DNA of 57,710 nucleotides from Flavobacterium sp. UBA6195 (GTDB lineage Bacteria > Bacteroidota > Bacteroidia > Flavobacteriales > Flavobacteriaceae), in NCBI RefSeq assembly GCF_002422095.1, contig NZ_DITB01000015.1:1-57710 (forward strand), written 5' to 3'. The notes beneath the pieces were generated by a model, which saw only the letters and a list, made by a program, of their open reading frames with translations, searched no databases and was not told the origin of the DNA. Numbering within the stretch: position 1 is the stretch's first letter; the number at the start of each line of letters is the position of its first letter. Positions 51,136 to 57,710 of the stretch are shown piece by piece. Both the position numbers and the translations under genes were made by a program.

Positions 51136-52180
51136 TTGTACAAGCTTTCAAAGCAATACCTAACTCTTCAAAATTTTGTTTTACTTCAATATATGATTTT
51201 GGATTAAATCGTTCTATATCTTTTTTTAATTCACCAGAACTTGCAACTATTGGATAAGTCCAAAAATACTTACAATTTGGATTGTGATATAACATACTGT
51301 TAGAATATGATGAAATAATTATACCTCCTTTAAGTGATGCAATTAATATTTCAACTGGAAAAACACTATCAATTGTATAAACAGTATCTGCTAAATATGA
51401 TAAATTTTCAATCTTTTGATTTGGATGTTTTTTAAACAAAATAGTATTTCCAGGTAAGCTTTCGGCTATTACTTTTAAAAGTTGTGATTCATATTTTGGC
51501 AAATAATGTCTTTCGTTTATTACTAAAACAACTTTTGATAATTCAGGATAATTTGAAAAGTCTAACTCAAAAGTTTTCATTAAACTTTCAATTTGCTCTT
51601 TTGAAAAAGTATAATCAACTGCTATAATATTTTTTTTTGGCAAATTTGGCAAAGATTCACTGAAAGCATAGATATAATCATAATAACCATTCTTACCAAA
51701 ATCCCAACTTGTAAACCAAAATTTCGGAAATTTAAATCCATGTATTTTAAAAAACTTATAACTTTTGAGAGTATTTACCAATCTAGATCTATAGTTTTTA
51801 GCAGTAAATTTCACATAAGCCCCCATACCGTCAGGTGCTAAAAAAGTAGTCGTCTTTTTACTTTTAAAATAATAGGTTAAATAAACAAAGATAGGATCAT
51901 GATATAAAAATGATGTAAAATGATGAAAATCATTACTTTCAATAAATTGCTTTAAATCAATTACATCTTGAAAACGTTTTTCTTCATTATGGTTATAAGA
52001 AACTTTGTGGTATTTATATTTTTCGTTCAATTTGATATCACTAAGCCTTGATTTATTATTTGGATTTGAAACAATTATAAAATGTATTTCATAATCATTA
52101 CCTGAATAATATTTATCTATAAGGCTCAATGCCACCATATAATGGAATTCTGTACCTAACTGAAATAGAACTTTTTTCAT
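51128..52180 (-). CDS. Sialyltransferase-like glycosyltransferase (GT52/GT38-like candidate)
   Basis: A 350-residue protein with three motifs of bacterial sialyltransferases in the right order: PDGMGAY (116-122, like D/E-D/E-G), KHPN (251-254, the HP motif) and ISSYSNS (289-295, the S/T-rich motif). The N-terminal MKKVLFQLGTEFHYMVAL is an alpha/beta Rossmann start. Its gene overlaps neuA by four bases and follows the neuB-neuC-neuA trio, so CMP-sialic acid is the natural donor. No signal peptide. The family is not certain, and other polysialic-type donors such as CMP-Kdo are possible. Confidence 0.78.
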   Translation of the reverse strand: MKKVLFQLGTEFHYMVALSLIDKYYSGNDYEIHFIIVSNPNNKSRLSDIKLNEKYKYHKVSYNHNEEKRFQDVIDLKQFIESNDFHHFTSFLYHDPIFVYLTYYFKSKKTTTFLAPDGMGAYVKFTAKNYRSRLVNTLKSYKFFKIHGFKFPKFWFTSWDFGKNGYYDYIYAFSESLPNLPKKNIIAVDYTFSKEQIESLMKTFELDFSNYPELSKVVLVINERHYLPKYESQLLKVIAESLPGNTILFKKHPNQKIENLSYLADTVYTIDSVFPVEILIASLKGGIIISSYSNSMLYHNPNCKYFWTYPIVASSGELKKDIERFNPKSYIEVKQNFEELGIALKACTNE

Positions 52181-52863
52181 ATTAATTTATTTTGGTTATA
52201 CAACATAATTGCTTCAGCCATTTGCCAATCTTCAATATCATCAATATCAATACTTTCCATTTTGTTCATCTCGTAAGGAATTATTTTACCCCCAAAAATG
52301 TACTCTCCTACTTTATTTATACTAGTTATATAAATTACGGCTCCATTTCTGGCCCAGTAAGTAGGTTTCTCTTGTCTTCTTAATACTAATTTTTCGCTAT
52401 CAATGGGCTTTATATACTTACCATCAAGTAACATTATAGAAGCATCTGTAAACTTATGTGGAATTTTAATAACACTTACTAAAGAATCTGCTTCACCGTC
52501 TCGAGAAAACAACTCAATTGCTTCATTAATATGTTTTACGGTACGTAAAGGTGATGTTACTTGTAAAGTCATAACTGCATCATAATTTCCTCCTACAGTT
52601 TGAACAGCGTGAGTCATCACTGGTAACGTTGGAGCTAAATCACCTGAAAGTTCATCTGGCCTTTTTATAACTTTAACATTATACTTTTTTGCAATTTCTA
52701 AAATATCATCATCATCAGATGATACAACAATGTCTGTTAGATTAGAAAGTAATGCTGTTTCGATGGTATGAGCAATAAGAGGTTTACCTAGCATCATTTT
52801 TTTGTTTTTACCAGGCAAGCCTTTACTTCCTCCTCTAGCAGGGATAAAACCTAATATTTTCAT
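52177..52863 (-). CDS. neuA: CMP-N-acetylneuraminic acid synthetase
   Basis: A 228-residue cytidylyltransferase activating sialic acid with CTP. Motif I is IPARGGSKGLPGKNKKMM (6-23). SSDDDDILEIAKKYNV (49-64) and LQVTSPLRTVKHINEAIE (about 103-120) with the T-SPLR loop are the other conserved parts. It may also accept related nine-carbon acids (legionaminic, pseudaminic). It lies in the usual neuBCA order, 12 bases downstream of neuC. Confidence 0.93.
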   Translation of the reverse strand: MKILGFIPARGGSKGLPGKNKKMMLGKPLIAHTIETALLSNLTDIVVSSDDDDILEIAKKYNVKVIKRPDELSGDLAPTLPVMTHAVQTVGGNYDAVMTLQVTSPLRTVKHINEAIELFSRDGEADSLVSVIKIPHKFTDASIMLLDGKYIKPIDSEKLVLRRQEKPTYWARNGAVIYITSINKVGEYIFGGKIIPYEMNKMESIDIDDIEDWQMAEAIMLYNQNKLI

Positions 52864-52874
52864 ACATTAAAATA

Positions 52875-54044
52875 CTAATAGGTAATTGTTTTTTGAATAC
52901 TAGGATTAGAATTTGCTAATATATCTGCAATTTGAGTTCCAGCATTTCCGTTTCCATAAATTCCAGCATTTTCATATTTTCCATGAGCAATTTGTTTTAA
53001 AATTGCTTCTTTTATTTCGTTACGGTCATATCCAACATTAATTACATTAGGTCCCATTTCTCTTTTGTTTTGACGAGTACCAATATTTACTACTGGAGTT
53101 CCAATAGTAGCTCCTTCTCTAACACCAGAACTACTATTACCCACAAGACAAGCACAAGTATTCATTAAATGAATGTAGATTTGGGTAGGTAAATTTTTGA
53201 ATAGTTTTAACCAAGTACCACTTTCTTTGTTGTAAACTTCTCTATAAACTCTAATTCCAGTTGAAATATCATCACTTCCCGCATCGATATTTGGCCAAAG
53301 CATAATTGTAGGCATTTGCAATTCATCTAAAGCATATAATGTTTCTTCTATTTGAGCTCTATTGCTACCAAATTCAGTAGTAACAGGATGTTGAGAAACT
53401 AATAGAAAAGGTTTTGTTAAATCTAAATAAGAAGGTCCTACTCCTGTAAAATCCTCGAAAAGATTACTTAACATTTTATATGAATCATTTTTTAATTCAT
53501 TTAAAACTAAATCCATTCTAGGACATCCTACATTATGAACGTGAGTTGGATCTTCACCAAGTTTTAAGATTCTTTGTTTTGCATCTTCACTTGCTGCAAA
53601 ATGAATATGCGCAAATTTAGTAATAGCGTGACGAATACTTTCATCTATAGTTCCTGTTACCTCACCTCCCATAGTATGAGCAATTCTAATATTCATATAG
53701 GCAGCTGCAATAGTAACAGACATCATCTCAAATCGATCCCCTACAACAACCAAATAATCAGGTTTAAGATTGTTAAAAATCATAGAACATTCTATAAGCC
53801 CTAAACCTGTAGATTTTGCCATGGTAACAGGGTTTTCACCTTCAACTATATTATAAAAATTAAAATCAGGTGTAAAACCATCTTTTATAATTAAATCTTC
53901 AACTTTTCCAAAACGATCTAATACTGCAGAAGATCCAACAATAAGTTGTAGTTCAAGTTCAGGGTGATTTTTAACAGCCATCATAACTGATTTAATACTG
54001 CTGTAGTTAGCTCTGCTACCAACAAAAACACAAACTTTTTTCAT
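52875..54044 (-). CDS. neuC: UDP-N-acetylglucosamine 2-epimerase, hydrolysing
   Basis: A 389-residue NeuC-type enzyme converting UDP-GlcNAc to ManNAc and UDP, the first sialic-acid-specific step. GT-B-fold signs are VFVGSRANYSSIKSV (6-20), LVVVGDRFEMMSVTIAA (near 98-114), LLVSQHPVTTEF and VGNSSSGVREGATIGTPVV. The NSSSGVREG motif is the hydrolysing-class marker. It starts 18 bases after neuB. Both enzymes being here implies N-acetylneuraminic-type acid rather than pseudaminic acid. Confidence 0.93.
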   Translation of the reverse strand: MKKVCVFVGSRANYSSIKSVMMAVKNHPELELQLIVGSSAVLDRFGKVEDLIIKDGFTPDFNFYNIVEGENPVTMAKSTGLGLIECSMIFNNLKPDYLVVVGDRFEMMSVTIAAAYMNIRIAHTMGGEVTGTIDESIRHAITKFAHIHFAASEDAKQRILKLGEDPTHVHNVGCPRMDLVLNELKNDSYKMLSNLFEDFTGVGPSYLDLTKPFLLVSQHPVTTEFGSNRAQIEETLYALDELQMPTIMLWPNIDAGSDDISTGIRVYREVYNKESGTWLKLFKNLPTQIYIHLMNTCACLVGNSSSGVREGATIGTPVVNIGTRQNKREMGPNVINVGYDRNEIKEAILKQIAHGKYENAGIYGNGNAGTQIADILANSNPSIQKTITY

Positions 54045-54062
54045 TTTTTTATATTTTTTTGA

Positions 54063-55061
54063 TTAATGTAATTGGCTGTATTCGATCTTTTCGTTAGCCG
54101 GAATAGTTGTTTTAACGGTCTTTCCTATAATTTCTTTATAAGCTCTTGCCGGTATTCCATCACCTGGTTTCTTATAAGCTAAATCTTCTTCAGAAATTAC
54201 ATGACCTTCTTTTAGTTCTCTTGCTGAAACGATTGATTTTTCAAAAACAAACTTCATTTCACCAAGTTTTTTAACGATTTCATTTTTATCTATTTTACTG
54301 GTAATAGCAAGCTCAGCAGCACGAATATTATCTACCATATGCTTGAATTCTTCTGGTTCCGTTGAATTTTTTGCATCGCTTCCGTACATTAGCTTTGAAA
54401 GAGTAAAATGTTTTTCAATCAGTGTTGCTCCTAGAACAACTGCGGTTAAAGGAACTCCAATACCTAAAGTATGATCCGAAAAACCTACTTTACATTGATA
54501 GCGTTCTTTAATTTCTAACATTACATTTAACCCTGCATTTTCAGGCTTGCATGGATACTCAGAAGTACATTGTAGAATGGTAAGCTTTTCTTTATCTTTA
54601 AAAACGGCAACAGCTCTATCTAACTCATCCCAAGAGCTCATGCCACTTGACAAGATTACTTTTTTACCCGTTTTAGCTACATGCTCTAAAAGTGGAATAT
54701 TACTTACTTCTCCAGATGGAATTTTAAAAGTAGAAACACCTACTTCCATTAAGAAATCTACTGCTTCTAAAGAAAATGGAGATGAAAAGAAATCCACTTT
54801 GCATTCATTTTCTGCATAATCTTTCAATACTTTGTATTGTTCAATTGTAAATGCAGTTCTTTCAAAATAGTCTTTTCTTGTTTCATCTTTGAAATAAGAA
54901 GGATTAGGAGCACTTGGTAAACTTTCTGCTTCAAAAATATGCGTTTGAAATTTTACAGCGTCAACACCACAATCCGCAGCAGCTTTTATGAATTGTTTCG
55001 CTAAACCAACCGAACCTTCATGTGTGTTACCGATTTCAGCAATAATATATGTTTTTTTCAT
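54063..55061 (-). CDS. neuB: N-acetylneuraminate synthase
   Basis: 332 residues from ATG 55061 (MKKTYIIAEIGNTHEGS; a start at 55079 adds six residues). The TIM-barrel NeuB domain has AEIGNTHEGSVGLAKQFI, DAVKFQTHIFEAE, ILSSGMSSWDELD, CTSEYPCKPEN, GFSDHTLGIGVP and EKHFTLSK. A C-terminal SAF (antifreeze-like) domain starts around 270 (FEKSIVSARELKEGHVI). It condenses ManNAc with phosphoenolpyruvate. It is 21 bases downstream of the dehydrogenase gene's stop. Confidence 0.94.
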   Translation of the reverse strand: MKKTYIIAEIGNTHEGSVGLAKQFIKAAADCGVDAVKFQTHIFEAESLPSAPNPSYFKDETRKDYFERTAFTIEQYKVLKDYAENECKVDFFSSPFSLEAVDFLMEVGVSTFKIPSGEVSNIPLLEHVAKTGKKVILSSGMSSWDELDRAVAVFKDKEKLTILQCTSEYPCKPENAGLNVMLEIKERYQCKVGFSDHTLGIGVPLTAVVLGATLIEKHFTLSKLMYGSDAKNSTEPEEFKHMVDNIRAAELAITSKIDKNEIVKKLGEMKFVFEKSIVSARELKEGHVISEEDLAYKKPGDGIPARAYKEIIGKTVKTTIPANEKIEYSQLH

Positions 55062-55081
55062 AATTTCAGATTTGTACAAAC

Positions 55082-56368
55082 TTAAAGTCTACCATCAATA
55101 TTATTATCTAATATTCCTTTAACATCGTAAATTACTGCATTTGAATTAAGCAATGAATTTAAATCTAATGCCATAAATTCTTTATGAGCAACTCCTAAAA
55201 CAACAGTATCATATTTAGCTCCTGAAACAAGTTCTGGATGACAAGCAAGACCATACTCATGCATAACCTCTTCAGGATTAGCCCATGGATCAAAAATAGT
55301 TACTTTGATTCCGTATTCTTCTAATGCATTTACTACATCTACAATTTTAGTATTGCGAACATCTGGGCAATTTTCTTTAAAAGTGATTCCTAATAACAGA
55401 AGCTCTGCTCCATTTACTGTAATGCCTTTTTTTATCATAAGTTTCACAACTTGAGCAGCTACATATTCACCCATACTATCATTTAATCTGCGCCCAGCTA
55501 AAATAATTTCAGGATGATACCCTGCTTCTTGCGCTTTTTGAGCTAAATAATAAGGGTCAACACCTATACAGTGCCCACCTACAAGTCCTGGTTTAAAAGG
55601 TAAGAAATTCCATTTGGTTCCAGCTGCTTCCAAAACGGCATGAGTATCTATATCTAATAAATTAAAAATTTTTGCTAATTCGTTAACAAAGGCGATGTTG
55701 ATATCGCGTTGTGAATTTTCGATGACTTTGGCTGCTTCTGCTACTTTTATAGTTGGTGCCAAATGCGTGCCTGCTGTAATTACTGTTTTATATAATTCAT
55801 TTACTTTTACGCCAATTTCTGGAGTAGAGCCAGAGGTCACTTTAAGGATTTTTTCTACTGTATGCTCTTTATCTCCTGGATTAATGCGCTCTGGAGAATA
55901 ACCTGCAAAAAAATCTACATTAAATTTCAATCCCGATACTTTTTCCAAAACAGGAATACACTCTTCCTCTGTAGCTCCAGGATAAACTGTAGATTCATAA
56001 ATTACCACATCTCCCTTTTTCAAGACTTTACCCACCGTTTCTGAAGCTTTATATAAAGGAGTTAAATCTGGCTTATTATGCTTATCCACAGGCGTAGGAA
56101 CGGTTACAATGTAATAGTTAGCTCCTTTAATTTCTTCCAGATGTGCTGTACAATACAATCCATTATTATGATTTGTGAAAGGATTAGAATCTACTAATAC
56201 CTGTTTTAATAGAGCATCTTCTACTTCTAGGGTTACATCTCTACCTTCATTTAATTCTTCTATTCGCTTTTGGTTAATATCAAAACCTACTACTGGAAAT
56301 TTGGTTGCAAATAATCTTGCTAAAGGAAGTCCAACATAGCCTAGTCCGATGATGGCAATCTTGTTCAT
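55082..56368 (-). CDS. UDP-N-acetyl-hexosamine 6-dehydrogenase (WbpA/TviB type)
   Basis: A 428-residue member of the UDP-glucose/GDP-mannose dehydrogenase family. The NAD motif is IAIIGLGYVGLPLARLF (4-20). The catalytic nucleophile is C267 in LVGGHCIGVDPYYLAQ, and NSQRDINIAFVNELA and NCPDVRNTKIVDVV are conserved. Members with the GGHCIGVDPYYL form oxidise UDP-GlcNAc or UDP-GalNAc to the uronic acid. The polymer would thus also contain an N-acetyl-hexosaminuronic acid. The gene follows the regulator by 170 bp. Confidence 0.92.
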   Translation of the reverse strand: MNKIAIIGLGYVGLPLARLFATKFPVVGFDINQKRIEELNEGRDVTLEVEDALLKQVLVDSNPFTNHNNGLYCTAHLEEIKGANYYIVTVPTPVDKHNKPDLTPLYKASETVGKVLKKGDVVIYESTVYPGATEEECIPVLEKVSGLKFNVDFFAGYSPERINPGDKEHTVEKILKVTSGSTPEIGVKVNELYKTVITAGTHLAPTIKVAEAAKVIENSQRDINIAFVNELAKIFNLLDIDTHAVLEAAGTKWNFLPFKPGLVGGHCIGVDPYYLAQKAQEAGYHPEIILAGRRLNDSMGEYVAAQVVKLMIKKGITVNGAELLLLGITFKENCPDVRNTKIVDVVNALEEYGIKVTIFDPWANPEEVMHEYGLACHPELVSGAKYDTVVLGVAHKEFMALDLNSLLNSNAVIYDVKGILDNNIDGRL

Positions 56369-56538
56369 TTGTATTTTAATTTATTGTTAATCTTATTAGA
56401 ATTAAGAAGTTTTTAAGAGTATCTTTTTTTACTACTTTTAATGGCTTCGCCCTGTGAGTCCCATTTAAAATGAGTTCACCTCGGTATGAATAATTTTCAA
56501 CAGCTATTTTTCAAAACATTGAAAAAACCAGTCTCCTC
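56369..56538. other. 170-bp gap between dehydrogenase and regulator
   Basis: AT-rich, without a gene. I find no exact TAnnTTTG in the right orientation, so the long operon may be transcribed from the promoter of the regulator. A small GC-rich island (GGCTTCGCCCTGTGAGTCCC, about 56443-56462) is the only departure. I see no clear hairpin terminator. Confidence 0.4.
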
Positions 56539-57045
56539 TTATTTATTTTCAAAAACCAACAGTCCATCTCCTACATATTCTGTAGTACTATAAACGATGA
56601 CTTCTTTTTTTATTTCTTTTTTAATCCTTTGTGTTATATTTTCGATATAGCTTTGATTCAACGCAGGCCCTTCTATAATCACCTCGATTACTCCCGAATC
56701 TATTCCTTTAGCATAATCTCCCACTAAAAAAATACGAGAAACATCTCCCATTCTTTCGAGAATTTGACTAATAATAAAATCAACACCGACGTATTTTTGG
56801 ATTAATTGCTGTAAAGTAGTAAACAAAGGATGGTCTGTATTGGCATGATACATCACCTTTTTATCTGTATCTTCTCTGATAATAAAGCCTGCTTCACTCA
56901 GATTGTTTAATTCTTTTCTGATTGCATTTGTATTCTCATTCATCTCCTGAGCCAACCCCCTCAGATAGCCTGTATTAGCAGCATTGATAAAGAATTTTAC
57001 CAATAGTCGCAATCGTGTTTTTGATGTTATAATACTGTCTAACAT
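56539..57045 (-). CDS. Winged-helix regulator with degenerate nucleotidyltransferase-like domain
   Basis: A 168-residue protein: an N-terminal winged helix-turn-helix (about 1-85, with GYLRGLAQEMNENTNAIRKE recognition helix and AGFIIREDTDKKVMYHA wing) and a C-terminal domain starting RIFLVGDYAKGIDSGVIEVIIEG, where a nucleotidyltransferase-like GS-type motif is recognisable but the metal Asp pair is not. Similar ArsR/MarR-like regulators with this tail stand at the head of EPS clusters in Flavobacterium, from memory. It is the first gene of the leftward operon, with a -7-like box at 57062-57069. Confidence 0.8.
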   Translation of the reverse strand: MLDSIITSKTRLRLLVKFFINAANTGYLRGLAQEMNENTNAIRKELNNLSEAGFIIREDTDKKVMYHANTDHPLFTTLQQLIQKYVGVDFIISQILERMGDVSRIFLVGDYAKGIDSGVIEVIIEGPALNQSYIENITQRIKKEIKKEVIVYSTTEYVGDGLLVFENK

Positions 57046-57061
57046 ATTATTGAATGAACAA

Positions 57062-57069
57062 CAAAAGTA
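57062..57069 (-). promoter_or_regulatory. Candidate -7 element for the regulator and long operon
   Basis: TACTTTTG on the minus strand matches TAnnTTTG, 17 bases upstream of the regulator ATG. It is the best promoter candidate for the whole polysaccharide operon because the following gaps are short. Confidence 0.4.
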
Positions 57070-57112
57070 CTCAAATGTTTTTAAATAACAAAAATTTTTG
57101 AAGAAAAGATGT

Positions 57113-57175
57113 GATGATGTGAGATGTGATGATGTGATGATGTGAGGATGTGAGATGTGAGATGTGAGGATGTGA
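57113..57175. repeat. Tandem GATGTGA/GAGGATGTGA word repeat
   Basis: About eight units of GATGTGA, GATGATGTGA and GAGGATGTGA follow each other with small variations. It is an unstable-looking low-complexity array upstream of the regulator promoter. No function is evident. Confidence 0.75.
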
Positions 57176-57452
57176 AGTCGTAAAGTCGTAGAGTTGATGA
57201 TGAGTTAGAAATGTTCCCCCTTGTCACCCTGAGCGAAGTCAAAGGCTAATGAAATGCTATTTAGATGTTTTATTTATTTTGTTTCAAGTTTCAGGTTTTT
57301 GGAACATAGATTACAGAAATTGAAATCATCTTCAAAATCTTATATGTACTTTATTGACGAAACGTTTCACTAGTTATACTTCTATGACTTATATGTTTTA
57401 ATTTTATAAGTAAAGTACATTGTCCTTGAATTTGAACTTGCCCTTGAATTAG

Positions 57453-57508
57453 TACGCGGATGAAACGGTTCCGCCTAGGCGGAGCGCTGGTGGTGACGGA
57501 TTTTTTTT
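57453..57508 (-). repeat. Dispersed palindromic repeat, copy B
   Basis: Reverse orientation relative to 16771-16821. Palindrome TCCGCCTAGGCGGA at 57470-57483; flanks GTACGCGGATGAAACGG on the left and GCGCTGGTGGTGACGGA on the right. It is preceded by GAACTTGCCCTTGAATTAG, which copy C shares, so B and C are a longer tandem duplication with a 204-bp period. Confidence 0.8.
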
Positions 57509-57655
57509 AACCACATTGACACAATAGATTTTCTTTTTTTAATTCTTAGGCGTTACACTTTTCATAGTTCACAATAGAATACAGGCATAGTTTGTCATGC
57601 TGTTAGGTATCTCTTTTTGTACTTGATTTTTGAAGTTGTACTTGCCCTTGAATTA

Positions 57656-57710
57656 GCACGCGGATGAAACGGGTCCGCCTAGGCGGAGCGCTGGTGGTGA
57701 CGGATTTTTT
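57656..57710 (-). repeat. Dispersed palindromic repeat, copy C (runs off the window)
   Basis: Nearly identical to copy B (palindrome at 57674-57687), preceded by the same CTTGCCCTTGAATTAG and followed by the same GCGCTGGTGGTGACGGA up to the last base of the window. Confidence 0.8.

Larger units (their letters stand above)
57046..57710. other. 665-bp gene-free right end full of repeats
   Basis: No gene is seen on either strand. The region holds, in order, a possible promoter (57062-57069), a GATGTGA word repeat (57113-57175), a TCACCCTGAGCGAAGTC motif (57224-57240), the inverse CTGAAACTTGAAAC words, and two copies of the palindromic repeat of 16771-16821 (57453-57508 and 57656 to the edge). 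Similar repeats probably continue beyond the window. Confidence 0.7.

Noticed and set aside
56443..56462. GC-rich island in the gap before the dehydrogenase gene considered as an operator or JUMPstart-like element
   Set aside because: It has no clear dyad symmetry, no match to the JUMPstart/ops consensus that I know, and only one copy.

Overview
The window looks like a chromosomal segment of a Flavobacteriaceae bacterium, most likely Flavobacterium or a close relative. The DNA is AT-rich and Shine-Dalgarno sites are rare. Many genes are preceded by the Bacteroidetes -7 element TAnnTTTG. Hallmark proteins include a type IX secretion (T9SS) C-terminal signal, a PorV/PorQ-like barrel protein, a DUF983 protein and GH25 and LptB genes of flavobacterial type.

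Layout. Positions 1-24 look like the outer end of an IS3/IS150-type insertion sequence lying to the left. Then come a tRNA-Thr and a housekeeping block (about 0.3-18 kb): manA, peroxiredoxin, a pterin synthase, idi, a cold-shock-domain protein, an FAD oxidoreductase, a DUF2891 protein, recQ, kdsD-tatC-carboxymuconolactone decarboxylase, lptB, GH25, pssA, a zeta-toxin-like kinase with a 50-residue partner, a PorV/PorQ-like protein and a DUF4105 protein. A decayed LytTR response regulator lies at 18.0-18.8 kb.

From about 19.9 kb to the right end the window is a surface-polysaccharide region. It opens with a CpsB-type phosphatase, Wzc tyrosine autokinase and Wza export lipoprotein. A 1619-residue T9SS cargo protein (type C signal) follows, translationally coupled to a tiny protein with a PID-type C-terminal sorting-signal look. 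From 57.0 kb leftward to 29.6 kb almost every gene is on the minus strand and tightly packed, starting with a winged-helix regulator. Reading in that direction: nucleotide-sugar 6-dehydrogenase, neuB, neuC, neuA, a sialyltransferase-like protein, an EpsG/Wzy-like polymerase, two tandem deacetylase-like proteins, an acyltransferase, an ATP-grasp ligase, two glycosyltransferases, an acyltransferase, two Gfo/Idh/MocA oxidoreductases, a Wzx-like flippase, a broken SGNH hydrolase, a glycosyltransferase, a PglC-like initiating transferase and a PglD-like acetyltransferase. Next comes a small fatty-acid/polyketide-like set (KAS III, ACP, KAS III, SDR, MBL hydrolase), then YdcF, a GIY-YIG nuclease between two palindrome arrays, a truncated second sugar transferase and a PglE-like aminotransferase.

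Together these genes suggest a polymer made by a Wzx/Wzy route, primed by a PglC-like enzyme, containing a sialic-acid-type sugar and an amino sugar. The dedicated KAS III/ACP/SDR set may make an unusual hydroxyacyl group for that amino sugar. The most interesting points are this acyl module, the GIY-YIG gene framed by repeat arrays, the zeta-kinase/50-residue pair, a RecQ without its zinc cysteines, and a dispersed palindromic repeat whose stem shows compensatory change.
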